20,401 nucleotides of DNA from the IMG/VR virus record IMGVR_UViG_3300006924_000275, positions 1 through 20,401 of that record. One strand, given 5' to 3'. The translations under genes were made by a program, and so were the position numbers. This stretch comes from a virus. A model generated the notes under the pieces. The model saw only the letters and a program-made list of their open reading frames with translations. It had not been told where the DNA came from and searched no databases. Shown here piece by piece: positions 1-7,543 of the stretch (the stretch's first letter is position 1; each line of letters starts with the position of its first letter).

Positions 1-1619
1 CATTCATCTTCTTTAAGTGAAACAGTTGCTGATACATTTTGTGTATTATTACCCGTACGGTGTCCCGGTTTTACCCATTCTAAATGAACTTTCTTTATTC
101 TATCTAAAAGCTGAAATGGGGATTCTGTTCGCATAATTGCTCCAATTGGTGCCTTTTGTGGAATACTAATTACAGCCGTATCGTGTGGTCTAAAATATTC
201 ATCTTCAATTAGTTCTGGATGATTAATTGATAGATATGTATATATTGCTTCATTCTTTCCAACTCGTACGCGTCTAATATAATAATCATTGTGCCATGCA
301 TGAATTCCTGAGCTAGTTCCTAATGCTAATGAAGTTGTTCCTGCAGGCTTAACTGTGGTTGTTCTCGCACTCTCATTAATTCCTAAAATTTCTGCTACTC
401 TAGAATTTTCATTTTTAACTATATCTGCTGCTTTAGTCATATCATATCCTAATACAGTTCCAGATCCAATTCCGGTCATAGATACACCAATTAGTGCATC
501 CTTCTCAGTTGTTCTTTGCCAAATTGGTCTTAGATAATGAAATTCAGTATATCCTGCTTGTAATGTTCCAATAAATGCGGCTGCTCTGACTCGGTTTTCA
601 AAATCTTCTTGTGATTCGATATCTGAAGCATTTACTTCACATAAGTTACAGAATTGGAATGGCCTTAGTGCAATCTCACAACATGGATTAGTTCCCCAAT
701 CTTTGTCATTTGTTAAATATATACCCGGTTCGCCTGCTCCTGATAATTCTACTCGTTTCCATAGATCCATAAAGAAACCTTTTGTTAATTTATGTCTCAT
801 TAATGCTGCAGAGTTATTTGCTCTACCTCGTTGTGGATTCGTTTCCCACCAGTTGCCTGACTTACATGAAATCATTTCTTCATCGTCAGCACTAAATAAA
901 CTAATTAATGCAGCACGTCTAATACCGCCAGCTAAAACAGCGTCAGCTATATGGCATATAATATCGTGAACTTCAATTGGAGATAAGAAGTCACCGATTT
1001 GTTTTGAGTCTAATATACCTTGAACTTTAATCAGGCACTCTTTAAGAGGTTGTGATCCTGGTGCTTTACCTCCTGATGTAATTAGTCGAGCTCCTTTTGG
1101 TCTAATATCAGAGAAATCAAATTTTAATTTTGATGTGCCTTGGAAATAACTTTTTACAAGTGCCTTAACGGCATCAGCCCAGCCTTCAATTGAATCCGCA
1201 ATAAGAAATCTTCTTGTTCTGTCTAAATTTGGTTTTCTGATTTCAGGTAATTTTTCTACATGATGTTTTTGTACCGAATAACCAACTCCAGTACCGCCTA
1301 ACAATAAAAACATTGTTTCGCCGAATGCTCGATAATCATCTATAGGAAGATATGCACAGTTATAAATTCTATTTGGGGAGATTTCAATAGGTTTGCCGCC
1401 AAATTGCAATGACCTCATTGATGGTAGTACTTTTTTTGCATAAACATATTCATATGCTTCTGATATCTCGTTGCGTAGTTTAGGATATTTTTCTATATGC
1501 ATATCCTTATTACGTGTTACTAATTCATCCCATGTTTCACGGCGGTTCAAGGATGGGATATACTTAGCATACTTCATGTATACTGTAATATCACTTAAAA
1601 TTTTGTTTGAAATCTCCAT
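1..1619 (-). CDS. nrdJ: Adenosylcobalamin-dependent (class II) ribonucleoside-triphosphate reductase, C-terminus beyond window
   Basis: Reduces ribonucleotides to deoxyribonucleotides with a B12-derived radical, supplying dNTPs for phage replication. I translated about 539 codons; the frame is open at the left edge. Seen: YNCAY with C88, GGTGVGYSV at 108-116, DFSDIRP, GGIRRAA, PQRGRANNS, GEPGI, and the active-site block NPCCEIALRPFQFCNL with C313, E315 and C324. C88, C313 and C324 match by motif and the 11-residue spacing to C119, C408 and C419 of the Lactobacillus leichmannii enzyme. The C-terminal redox cysteine pair would lie outside the window. The residue after the thiyl cysteine is a second Cys instead of Gly. 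C88 to C313 is 225 residues against 289 in the Lactobacillus enzyme (from memory), so part of the regulatory insertion may be missing. The ATG at 1619 follows AAAGAGATTACAAA, a modest ribosome site. A terminator separates it from the helicase gene. The family call is firm. Confidence 0.93.
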   Translation of the reverse strand, partial: MEISNKILSDITVYMKYAKYIPSLNRRETWDELVTRNKDMHIEKYPKLRNEISEAYEYVYAKKVLPSMRSLQFGGKPIEISPNRIYNCAYLPIDDYRAFGETMFLLLGGTGVGYSVQKHHVEKLPEIRKPNLDRTRRFLIADSIEGWADAVKALVKSYFQGTSKLKFDFSDIRPKGARLITSGGKAPGSQPLKECLIKVQGILDSKQIGDFLSPIEVHDIICHIADAVLAGGIRRAALISLFSADDEEMISCKSGNWWETNPQRGRANNSAALMRHKLTKGFFMDLWKRVELSGAGEPGIYLTNDKDWGTNPCCEIALRPFQFCNLCEVNASDIESQEDFENRVRAAAFIGTLQAGYTEFHYLRPIWQRTTEKDALIGVSMTGIGSGTVLGYDMTKAADIVKNENSRVAEILGINESARTTTVKPAGTTSLALGTSSGIHAWHNDYYIRRVRVGKNEAIYTYLSINHPELIEDEYFRPHDTAVISIPQKAPIGAIMRTESPFQLLDRIKKVHLEWVKPGHRTGNNTQNVSATVSLKEDE

Positions 1620-1663
1620 TTTGTAATCTCTTTTTTCTTTAATTAAACGATTTATTTTTAGAC

Positions 1664-1698
1664 AAAAAAAGCCCGGGGTGTAACCCGGACGTGCTTTT
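1664..1698 (-). terminator. Rho-independent terminator after the helicase gene
   Basis: Read on the minus strand, AAAGC and CCGGG (with ACGT between) pair with CCCGG and GCTTT around a TTACAC loop, followed by seven T. It starts about 15 bases after the helicase stop and ends about 45 bases before the reductase start, so it should separate the two genes. Only prediction by eye. Confidence 0.85.
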
Positions 1699-1700
1699 AT

Positions 1701-1708
1701 ATAAATAT
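1701..1708 (-). promoter_or_regulatory. Copy of the ATATTTAT element beside the helicase stop
   Basis: The minus strand reads ATATTTATATAAAAG, matching the element found before five other starts. This copy differs: it lies 82 bases before the reductase start with the terminator stem in between. It may be fortuitous, or part of a promoter-attenuator arrangement. Confidence 0.3.
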
Positions 1709-1712
1709 GACA

Positions 1713-3068
1713 TCATCCCAATGTTCCGCCTAGATCTTTAAACTTTTGCGCAAGATTTTTTTTCACAATATTTTCTCCCGTTTTCATTACCTGAGTCGTT
1801 TGCTTTCCTTGTGCAGTTTGTGGCTCAAAGAATTGAAATTGTCCATTATTTGTATTTATTTTACATGGCAACGTTATTCCGTCAGGACCAAATCTATTTT
1901 TAATTACATGCCCTCTACCAGTACCTGACATTTTATCTTCTACTTTTCTAGAAAGAGACATTAAAAAGTCTGCTACCATTACTTTACCATATGATGACGC
2001 AATTTTGTCGGCTTCAATAACATCTTCTTCTAATGCAGATCGACCTGCTTGTGATGCTGTCCATACTGGTATGTTATATTCACCAGCCATACCTCGCATT
2101 TCTTCATATAATTCCTCTAATGCTTCATGTTTGTCTTTTTTGGTATTTACCTTTAAAAGATCTCCGTAATCTATAATAATTAGATCTGGATTATTTCCTA
2201 GCATTATAGTTTTTTCTATATGAGCTTTAATACCAATAACTCCTATAGATTTAGTTGGATAATGTTTTATGACCAATTCGCCTTTTAGTTTATCCATTTT
2301 ATCTTGAATATCTTCTTGATAATTTTTTAGATTTTGTGCGTTAATGCCTGTTACTACTGAGTCATATCGTTGTCCTACATAATTCTCATTGAGTTCTAAT
2401 GTATAGTGAATAACAGTTTTACCAGCTTTTACTGCATTTGCTCCTATATTAATAAGCAACCATGATTTACCAATACCAGCTGGTGCCATTACTACTCCTA
2501 ATTCTCCTGGGGCAAGACCGCCATCCATTAAATCGTCAATAACATCCCAACCAGTTGTCATGGTATCTCGGGCTGCTTCGTCATAACGTAAAGACACAGT
2601 ATCTTTATACTCTAATCCTATATCAGTATCTGCACCAGCTTTCATAGCACCGTCAATTTTGCTTTTAATTTCGTCATAATTACCCATTTTAAGTAATCCG
2701 ACACTATCCATTATTGCTCTTTTAATTTCTTGATTCTTACAAAACTTGAGTATTTCGTCTTTAACAAATGTTAAATCGTCTGACTCCATATATCTAAAAA
2801 CGTCTTTGAGTTGTTCTAATATGGCGGTCTTAAGCACATCATTTTCTATACCAGTAACTTTAACTTTTAATACGTCTTTTGTAGGGGGTGTTTTATATTC
2901 TCGAAAATGGTCTAATATAACTTCTAATAGCCAACTATTAGCATCTGACTCAAAATAGTCTGCTTGTATAATATCAGTAATTTGCTGTAAAAATACTCTA
3001 TCTGTAAACATTGCTGCTAAAACTTTTACTTGAAAGCTCCAACCGTATTCACTTAACTTATCTGTCAT
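1713..3068 (-). CDS. 41: DnaB/gp41-type replicative DNA helicase
   Basis: A 451-aa hexameric helicase expected to unwind DNA 5' to 3' on the lagging strand at the phage fork. The N-terminal about 150 residues are helical, as in T4 gp41 and DnaB. The RecA-like ATPase core follows: Walker A APAGIGKS at 195-202, Walker B with LIIIDYGDLL at 296-305 (D300), the WTASQ sensor at 336-340 and KNRFGP at 390-395, the arginine-finger region of this family. The last 35 residues are polar and likely disordered. It is the last gene of the block that starts with the polymerase, and a strong terminator follows its TGA. The ATG at 3068 has no clear Shine-Dalgarno; an AT-rich 34-base gap separates it from the exonuclease gene. 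T4 gp41 is 475 aa, so this is full length. A primase is not encoded here. Confidence 0.93.
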   Translation of the reverse strand: MTDKLSEYGWSFQVKVLAAMFTDRVFLQQITDIIQADYFESDANSWLLEVILDHFREYKTPPTKDVLKVKVTGIENDVLKTAILEQLKDVFRYMESDDLTFVKDEILKFCKNQEIKRAIMDSVGLLKMGNYDEIKSKIDGAMKAGADTDIGLEYKDTVSLRYDEAARDTMTTGWDVIDDLMDGGLAPGELGVVMAPAGIGKSWLLINIGANAVKAGKTVIHYTLELNENYVGQRYDSVVTGINAQNLKNYQEDIQDKMDKLKGELVIKHYPTKSIGVIGIKAHIEKTIMLGNNPDLIIIDYGDLLKVNTKKDKHEALEELYEEMRGMAGEYNIPVWTASQAGRSALEEDVIEADKIASSYGKVMVADFLMSLSRKVEDKMSGTGRGHVIKNRFGPDGITLPCKINTNNGQFQFFEPQTAQGKQTTQVMKTGENIVKKNLAQKFKDLGGTLG

Positions 3069-3102
3069 ATTAGATAATAATAAAAATTATAATAAAATCA
3101 AA

Positions 3103-4155
3103 TCATTTATGTGTTTGTTTTGCATATGCATCTAACGAAAGCCATGTTCGAGTCAACCAGTCTGGTAAATTCTTCATTACAGCCCACATTTTATCTTCAT
3201 AAAATAATCTTTGAAACTCAGCTCTATTTAAAGCAGATACTGGTTCTGACATTATTCCTCTAATTTTAGAAGATACATTTGCAGATATATCTAATAATTT
3301 TATATCCATGAGTTGCCAATTTTTAATTAACGTTTCACGATTGTCTAAAATCTTTTGATATTTTTTTGTTTCCGTTAAAAGTTGATTACTTTTTTCGAAT
3401 AACTCTTCTAACGTAACTTGTTTTTCATGTACGATTTCTGGGATAAGTTTTAAGATAGTCTTTGGACCTATACCAGTTACACCAGGAATATTATCTGATT
3501 TATCTCCCGTAAATGATCTATATAATACCATATTACTAGGATGTACACCAAACTCATCTATAACTGCTTGGGTGTCATACATTTTCTTTTTAATAGGAGA
3601 CCATACTTGTATCCGATCGTCTACTAATTGATAGAAATCTCTATCGGTAGAAACAATTGTAATTTTTTTACATGTTTCATTGTACATTTGTGCAATATAG
3701 GCAATAGTATCATCTGCTTCTATGCCGTCCATTGCTAAAAAGGTTACTGGTAAATTATCTAAATATGAAACTAATCTACTAAATTGCTTTCTCATTGACT
3801 CTTGTTCATCTTCTATACTTGTTTCGTGATGATCAAATCTTCGAAGTTTAGTTTTATTAGCTCGATTTGCTTTATAACCTTTATAAATTTTTCTTCTTTT
3901 AGCGTTGCCGCCGCGTCCATCAAATGCAATAACACATCTGCTTGGTTTAAAGTCTCTAACAGTTTTACCTATAGAATATAAGAATCCAGTAATACCACCA
4001 ATATGGTCACCATCTTCATTATATGCTGGAGTTGCACCAAAACTTCTAATAAAGGTATTGAGCCCGTCAAATACCATGATATGATCATTAGCATCCTTCG
4101 GGCTCGTTTCCTTTTCTTTCTGTAACTCTTTAAATAATCGTTGATACTTATTCAT
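3103..4155 (-). CDS. rnh: 5'-3' exonuclease, FEN-1 / T4 RNase H family
   Basis: Expected to remove RNA primers and 5' flaps during lagging-strand synthesis. The 350 residues fit a PIN-fold FEN nuclease. Metal ligands are visible in order: D30 (MVFDG), D79 (AFDG), IEADD at 145-149, STDRD at 169-173. A helix-three-turn-helix region follows with GDKSDNIPGV at 217-226 and GIGPKT at 228-233. The basic stretch around 86-106 fits the arch that threads single-stranded ends. Length is close to T4 RNase H (305 aa) plus a short extension. The ATG at 4155 shares one base with the recA-like stop (TAATG) and is preceded by GAAGAAGGA, so it is translationally coupled. The recombinase before it and helicase after it support the replication role. 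The alternative, a flap endonuclease for recombination, uses the same chemistry. Confidence 0.93.
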   Translation of the reverse strand: MNKYQRLFKELQKEKETSPKDANDHIMVFDGLNTFIRSFGATPAYNEDGDHIGGITGFLYSIGKTVRDFKPSRCVIAFDGRGGNAKRRKIYKGYKANRANKTKLRRFDHHETSIEDEQESMRKQFSRLVSYLDNLPVTFLAMDGIEADDTIAYIAQMYNETCKKITIVSTDRDFYQLVDDRIQVWSPIKKKMYDTQAVIDEFGVHPSNMVLYRSFTGDKSDNIPGVTGIGPKTILKLIPEIVHEKQVTLEELFEKSNQLLTETKKYQKILDNRETLIKNWQLMDIKLLDISANVSSKIRGIMSEPVSALNRAEFQRLFYEDKMWAVMKNLPDWLTRTWLSLDAYAKQTHK

Positions 4156-5324
4156 TATCCTTCTTCGTCAATTACTTCTTCATCGATAACAACATCATCG
4201 ATACCTCCGTCTATACCAGCTTGATATTTGAATATATAAGCGTCGCAGATTCTTTTGTATAACCTTTCTTTTGCTTCAGGGTTTTGCATTACCTTACTAA
4301 CAAAGTCTTTGCTTTGGAACTTCATTTCTCCAAAGACTTCTCCAGTTTCATGATCTACATCTTCCAATGTGTACCATGCTCCTGCTTGTTTAACCAATTT
4401 GAATTTTTTCATCAAATTTAACCAACCGCCAAAGTTGTCAATACCACTATCATAATAGATTTCATAATCAATCTTACGATGTGGTGGCCCCATACGGTTT
4501 TTGACTACCTGCACACTGGTTTTACTACCCACTACTTGCTCCGCACCATTAACTGTTGCTTTAATCTGACCGGTATTTTTTAATCTTAGTCTGACAGATG
4601 CATGAAAAGGAATTGCCTTACCACCTGCCGTTGTCCACTGATCTCCAAATGACACGCCCATTTTAACTCTTAGTTGATTAGTAAAGATCAAACAGATTCT
4701 CTCTCGAGCAATCCAATTTGTAACCTTACGCATTGCTTTAGACAATATGATCGATTTAGAAGTTGCATATCCATCTTTATCATATTCTGCTGCTAACTCA
4801 ATCTTTGTAGATGCACCCATTATGGAATCAACTACAATTGTTACCAATCTGTCTTTGTCTGATTTACGTACACCGTCAACGATAGTTTCAATCGTTTCAA
4901 AGATTTCCTCTACCGTTTCGAGTGGTACATATAACATGGTTTTCAAATCGGCGCCGATTGCAGTCAAGAATTCCGAACTAGTAGCTGACTCAGTATCAAT
5001 ATAAACTGCCAATCCTCCTTTTTTCTGCGTTTCTGCTAAGGTATGTGCTGCTAGCAATGATTTACCCGACGCTTCTAACCCTGTTATTTCGGTTATTCTA
5101 CCAACAGGAAATCCTCCGTTAGGTCGATTAGATATTGCTAAATCCAATGAATCACACCCAGACGATATCCACTCTTTCACATTACTAGGAGAATCATCAT
5201 CTCCATCTAAAAAGAATGCAGTCTTTAGTGTCTGTCCTTTGAATTGTTTATTTATACTATCAGCTAATGTGTTTGCTAATGCATCTTCCAGTTCGTTCTT
5301 GCTTTTGCCTTTTTTCTTTGCCAT
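4155..5324 (-). CDS. uvsX: RecA/UvsX-like strand-exchange recombinase
   Basis: A 389-aa ATP-dependent recombinase expected to form filaments on ssDNA for repair and recombination-dependent replication. Seen: Walker A GLEASGKS at 82-89, catalytic glutamate in DTES (E112), Walker B VTIVVDSI at 161-168 with D166, and TNQLRVKMG at 215-223 leading into TTAGGKAIPFHASVRLRL, the region with the DNA-binding loop and the conserved segment of RecA/UvsX proteins. The C-terminus ends in an acidic run (IDDVVIDEEVIDEEG), as in many RecA proteins that self-regulate through an acidic tail. The start ATG at 5324 follows AGGGG six bases upstream; that ribosome site overlaps the TAG stop of the ssDNA-binding gene, indicating coupling of coater and recombinase. 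In T4 the same pair (gp32, UvsX) act together. Whether it is closer to UvsX or RecA needs a tree. Confidence 0.92.
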   Translation of the reverse strand: MAKKKGKSKNELEDALANTLADSINKQFKGQTLKTAFFLDGDDDSPSNVKEWISSGCDSLDLAISNRPNGGFPVGRITEITGLEASGKSLLAAHTLAETQKKGGLAVYIDTESATSSEFLTAIGADLKTMLYVPLETVEEIFETIETIVDGVRKSDKDRLVTIVVDSIMGASTKIELAAEYDKDGYATSKSIILSKAMRKVTNWIARERICLIFTNQLRVKMGVSFGDQWTTAGGKAIPFHASVRLRLKNTGQIKATVNGAEQVVGSKTSVQVVKNRMGPPHRKIDYEIYYDSGIDNFGGWLNLMKKFKLVKQAGAWYTLEDVDHETGEVFGEMKFQSKDFVSKVMQNPEAKERLYKRICDAYIFKYQAGIDGGIDDVVIDEEVIDEEG

Positions 5325-5332
5325 TGAAGCCC

Positions 5333-6115
5333 CTACTTGTTAAATAAATCGTTAAATGCTGATGCTACATCTGTTTGCTTTTCTTCGGTCTTTGTTTCCG
5401 TAGTTGCATTATTAGTGCTAGATGTATCTGTTGTTGAGCTAGATGATGTGCTAACGTCTGAACTGTCATCGTCTGGATTCATCCAATCTTTAAGAGCTTG
5501 TTCTAACTCTTCATAAGTTGGTTCTGGGAAGATATCAGTGATAGTTGGCTGATTCATAATCTTTTCTGCAATTGCTTTGTCTTCAGTTGCAGCTGATGTA
5601 TTAGGTTTAACACGAATAGCAGTTTTAGGATATCCTCCACCTTCTGCTGGTGTAAACTCTACGTCGATGTCACGACCATTTAATAGATCGGTGATATCAC
5701 CATAATCTGGATCAGATACAATTGAAAGCAATTCAGTGTAAATTGTTTTGCCAAATCCCCAAAATTTAACTCCTTCAGATTCTTTACCTCTTACGATAAC
5801 CGGAACATATGTTCTCATTTTAGGTTCGATTTTACGACCCATTAGCCATTCATCTTTGTCACCAGTCTTTTTTAGTTTTTCTGCAAATTCAACTACTGGA
5901 TCTGCATTACCGAATGATACCGGTGATAGCATTGATCTTTTAGCAATGTCATAATGAAAATACAATTCTAAGAATGGATTATCTTTGCGATGAACATACG
6001 GCACGATTCTTACACGTGTCTTACCAGCTTCTGGTTTCCAAAGATTGTTTCGACGATCGTTGTTGTTGTTTAATTGATTAAGTTTTGCCTTGATGGCGTC
6101 TAAATTAAGTCCCAT
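5333..6115 (-). CDS. 32: gp32-like single-stranded DNA-binding protein
   Basis: Coats ssDNA at replication forks and recruits recombination proteins. The 260 residues follow the gp32 plan. The N-terminal segment has DRRNNLWKPEAGKTRVRIVPY at 20-40, where KTRVRIVPY is a strong gp32 signature. An OB-fold core follows with FLELYFHYD at 48-56, YVPVIVRG at 103-110 and KFWGFGKTIYTELL at 117-130. Then come a Ser/Thr-rich acidic linker at about 214-247 and a conserved terminal peptide VASAFNDLFNK. The protein contains no cysteine; where T4 gp32 carries its zinc-binding His/Cys set, this one reads RSMLSPVSFGNADP. It therefore cannot bind zinc in the T4 way. The ATG at 6115 follows AAAAAAAGGACTTAA, a good ribosome site. 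A 106-base AT-rich leader precedes it. Confidence 0.92.
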   Translation of the reverse strand: MGLNLDAIKAKLNQLNNNNDRRNNLWKPEAGKTRVRIVPYVHRKDNPFLELYFHYDIAKRSMLSPVSFGNADPVVEFAEKLKKTGDKDEWLMGRKIEPKMRTYVPVIVRGKESEGVKFWGFGKTIYTELLSIVSDPDYGDITDLLNGRDIDVEFTPAEGGGYPKTAIRVKPNTSAATEDKAIAEKIMNQPTITDIFPEPTYEELEQALKDWMNPDDDSSDVSTSSSSTTDTSSTNNATTETKTEEKQTDVASAFNDLFNK

Positions 6116-6221
6116 TTAAGTCCTTTTTTTGTTAAGTTATTAATTTATGTTATTTATTAATTATATATTAGATAATTAAATCGTTAAGTCCAAGTAATTG
6201 TTTAAATTTTTTATTATTTTT
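6116..6221 (-). promoter_or_regulatory. AT-rich leader of the gp32-like gene with ACTTAA repeats
   Basis: This is the longest gap in the window without a gene. On the minus strand it contains ACTTAA three times; two of these sit in an exact GGACTTAA repeat (6116-6123 and 6184-6191), the second overlapping the ribosome site. TTTAA and TTAAT runs fill the rest. T4 gp32 represses its own translation by binding an unstructured U/A-rich leader; a similar role is inferred here. I see no clear pseudoknot and no standard promoter. Confidence 0.4.
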
Positions 6222-7124
6222 TTATAAGCCTTGTTTGCTTAGATATTCTTGTATCCACTGATCATTTATTCCGTATTTATCAGCAATATCGTCGTCTTGT
6301 ATATCAATTGATATAACATCACCATCTGCATCTAACATAATTGTGATATCAATTTCATCGTTATTAATATTTATACTACAATCAAATTTTATATCAGACA
6401 CCATTCGTGTTATGTCAAATCTAGAACCACCGTCAATATTATTGTCTTCAATATATGCTTCAATATCTCCTAGAGTTTCTTCTACAAATTGAGAATCTAA
6501 TACGCCACTTTTTTGAATAGACATATTTGAATAGTTTAAATCAACTTCTGCATAGTTAACTATAATGTCTATATTTTGCGTTTGAGAATTTCTACCTATT
6601 ATTTGTAAAATTTTAGCTACATTGGGATTAGTATTAATAGAATTTACTATTTTATATGCTTTAAGTGGTTTTTGCTGTTTAATAGCTAGAAATGCTCTAT
6701 GATTACCATCCATAACTTCGCCGTTACTATCTATTGTAATAGGAGGCATTTTTGATAGGTCTACGTTTCTAGGATCTGAATCTGTGTCTCTAAAATATTT
6801 GTCTACTTTACCATCAATATAGTCTTGATATTTTTTTTCTCTATCTTTCATTACTTGAGGATCTAATTTAAGATCAGTATGATTGATAGATACAGGTTCT
6901 TCTAGTTTAAATTTATCTATATTAAAAATAAATCTTTTAAATTCAGCGTATGAATCATTTTTATAATTATAATCTAACAATTCTTTTTGTTTAGGAAACA
7001 TCTGAATCAATAAATCATGAATTTGTTTCGCCTTAACTGGATCACGCAAAACATTACCTATCTGATTAAAATCAGATTTTGTCATTTGGTTTTCAGTTAA
7101 AAGTAATGTTTTTAATCGTATCAT
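6222..7124 (-). CDS. ParB/Srx-superfamily domain protein, function unknown
   Basis: A 300-aa protein whose recognisable part is PPITIDSNGEVMDGNHRAFL at 127-146. This is the ParB/sulfiredoxin-type core: a strand, a turn, then DG-H-R (D139, G140, H142, R143). In ParB-type proteins this fold binds CTP or cuts nucleic acid; in phages the same core also occurs in nucleotide-handling and modification proteins. The N-terminal 110 residues are helical and charged. The C-terminal about 110 residues are very acidic (many D and E) with no family I recognise; the acid could mimic DNA or bind a basic partner. There is no helix-turn-helix that I can see, so a plasmid-partition role is unlikely. It lies between the 127-aa gene and the gp32-like gene. 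A copy of the ATATTTAT element lies 22 bases before its ATG. Confidence 0.6.
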   Translation of the reverse strand: MIRLKTLLLTENQMTKSDFNQIGNVLRDPVKAKQIHDLLIQMFPKQKELLDYNYKNDSYAEFKRFIFNIDKFKLEEPVSINHTDLKLDPQVMKDREKKYQDYIDGKVDKYFRDTDSDPRNVDLSKMPPITIDSNGEVMDGNHRAFLAIKQQKPLKAYKIVNSINTNPNVAKILQIIGRNSQTQNIDIIVNYAEVDLNYSNMSIQKSGVLDSQFVEETLGDIEAYIEDNNIDGGSRFDITRMVSDIKFDCSININNDEIDITIMLDADGDVISIDIQDDDIADKYGINDQWIQEYLSKQGL

Positions 7125-7145
7125 ATTATTAATATATTATATATA

Positions 7146-7153
7146 ATAAATAT
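7146..7153 (-). promoter_or_regulatory. ATATTTAT element before the ParB-domain gene
   Basis: The minus strand reads ATATTTATTATATATAAT, 22 bases before the ATG at 7124. It matches the element before the tube, chaperone and tape-measure genes. Candidate phage promoter; no -35 box is evident. Confidence 0.45.
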
Positions 7154-7157
7154 CAAA

Positions 7158-7541
7158 CTACCAAGAAACCTTCTTGAAAAATAATAAATCAACAACACGA
7201 TAATTGTCATCATCAGTTAGTATAAATGAATTACGATAGTTGGTCCAATCAACTTGAAATGTTTTATCTAACACCCCATTATTCACACGACGAATAATTG
7301 CATTAAGAGCATTAACTGTGTATAGCGTGTTAGTTTCTTTTTTTCGGTGAATACTAATAGTATTCTGTCCTCTTGTTTCTGATGAATCTGCGTTATATGT
7401 GCAATATAACTGAGATGGTAATTCAGCATTAGAAAACACAAATATTCTTTGTTCTGGTATAGTATAACTTTGTTGTATGTAGTCAGTTATAATATTTAAA
7501 TCTGATTGATGTGCAAATGTGCACAGTAGTTGCGTTCTCAC
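7158..7541 (-). CDS. Conserved phage protein of unknown function (127 aa)
   Basis: I do not recognise a biochemical function. The central block ISIHRKKETNTLYTVNALNA at 62-81 resembles a hypothetical protein that I recall from T4-like phages of marine bacteria, where it also lies among replication genes. This is memory, not a search. The N-terminus alternates hydrophobic strands and one helix; the C-terminus carries VDWTNYRNSFIL. No signal peptide, membrane segment or cysteine motif is present. It begins with GTG at 7541, chosen because AGGGATAATA precedes it and because it starts two bases after the stop of the upstream gene, indicating coupling. It ends 33 bases before the ParB-domain gene. 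The very conserved basic/aromatic block suggests nucleic-acid or replisome contact, which is only an inference. Confidence 0.7.
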   Translation of the reverse strand: MRTQLLCTFAHQSDLNIITDYIQQSYTIPEQRIFVFSNAELPSQLYCTYNADSSETRGQNTISIHRKKETNTLYTVNALNAIIRRVNNGVLDKTFQVDWTNYRNSFILTDDDNYRVVDLLFFKKVSW

Positions 7542-7543
7542 TA

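Noticed and set aside
6222-7124. ParB-domain gene as a plasmid-style partition protein
   Set aside because: No ParA gene, no helix-turn-helix and no parS-like repeats in the window.
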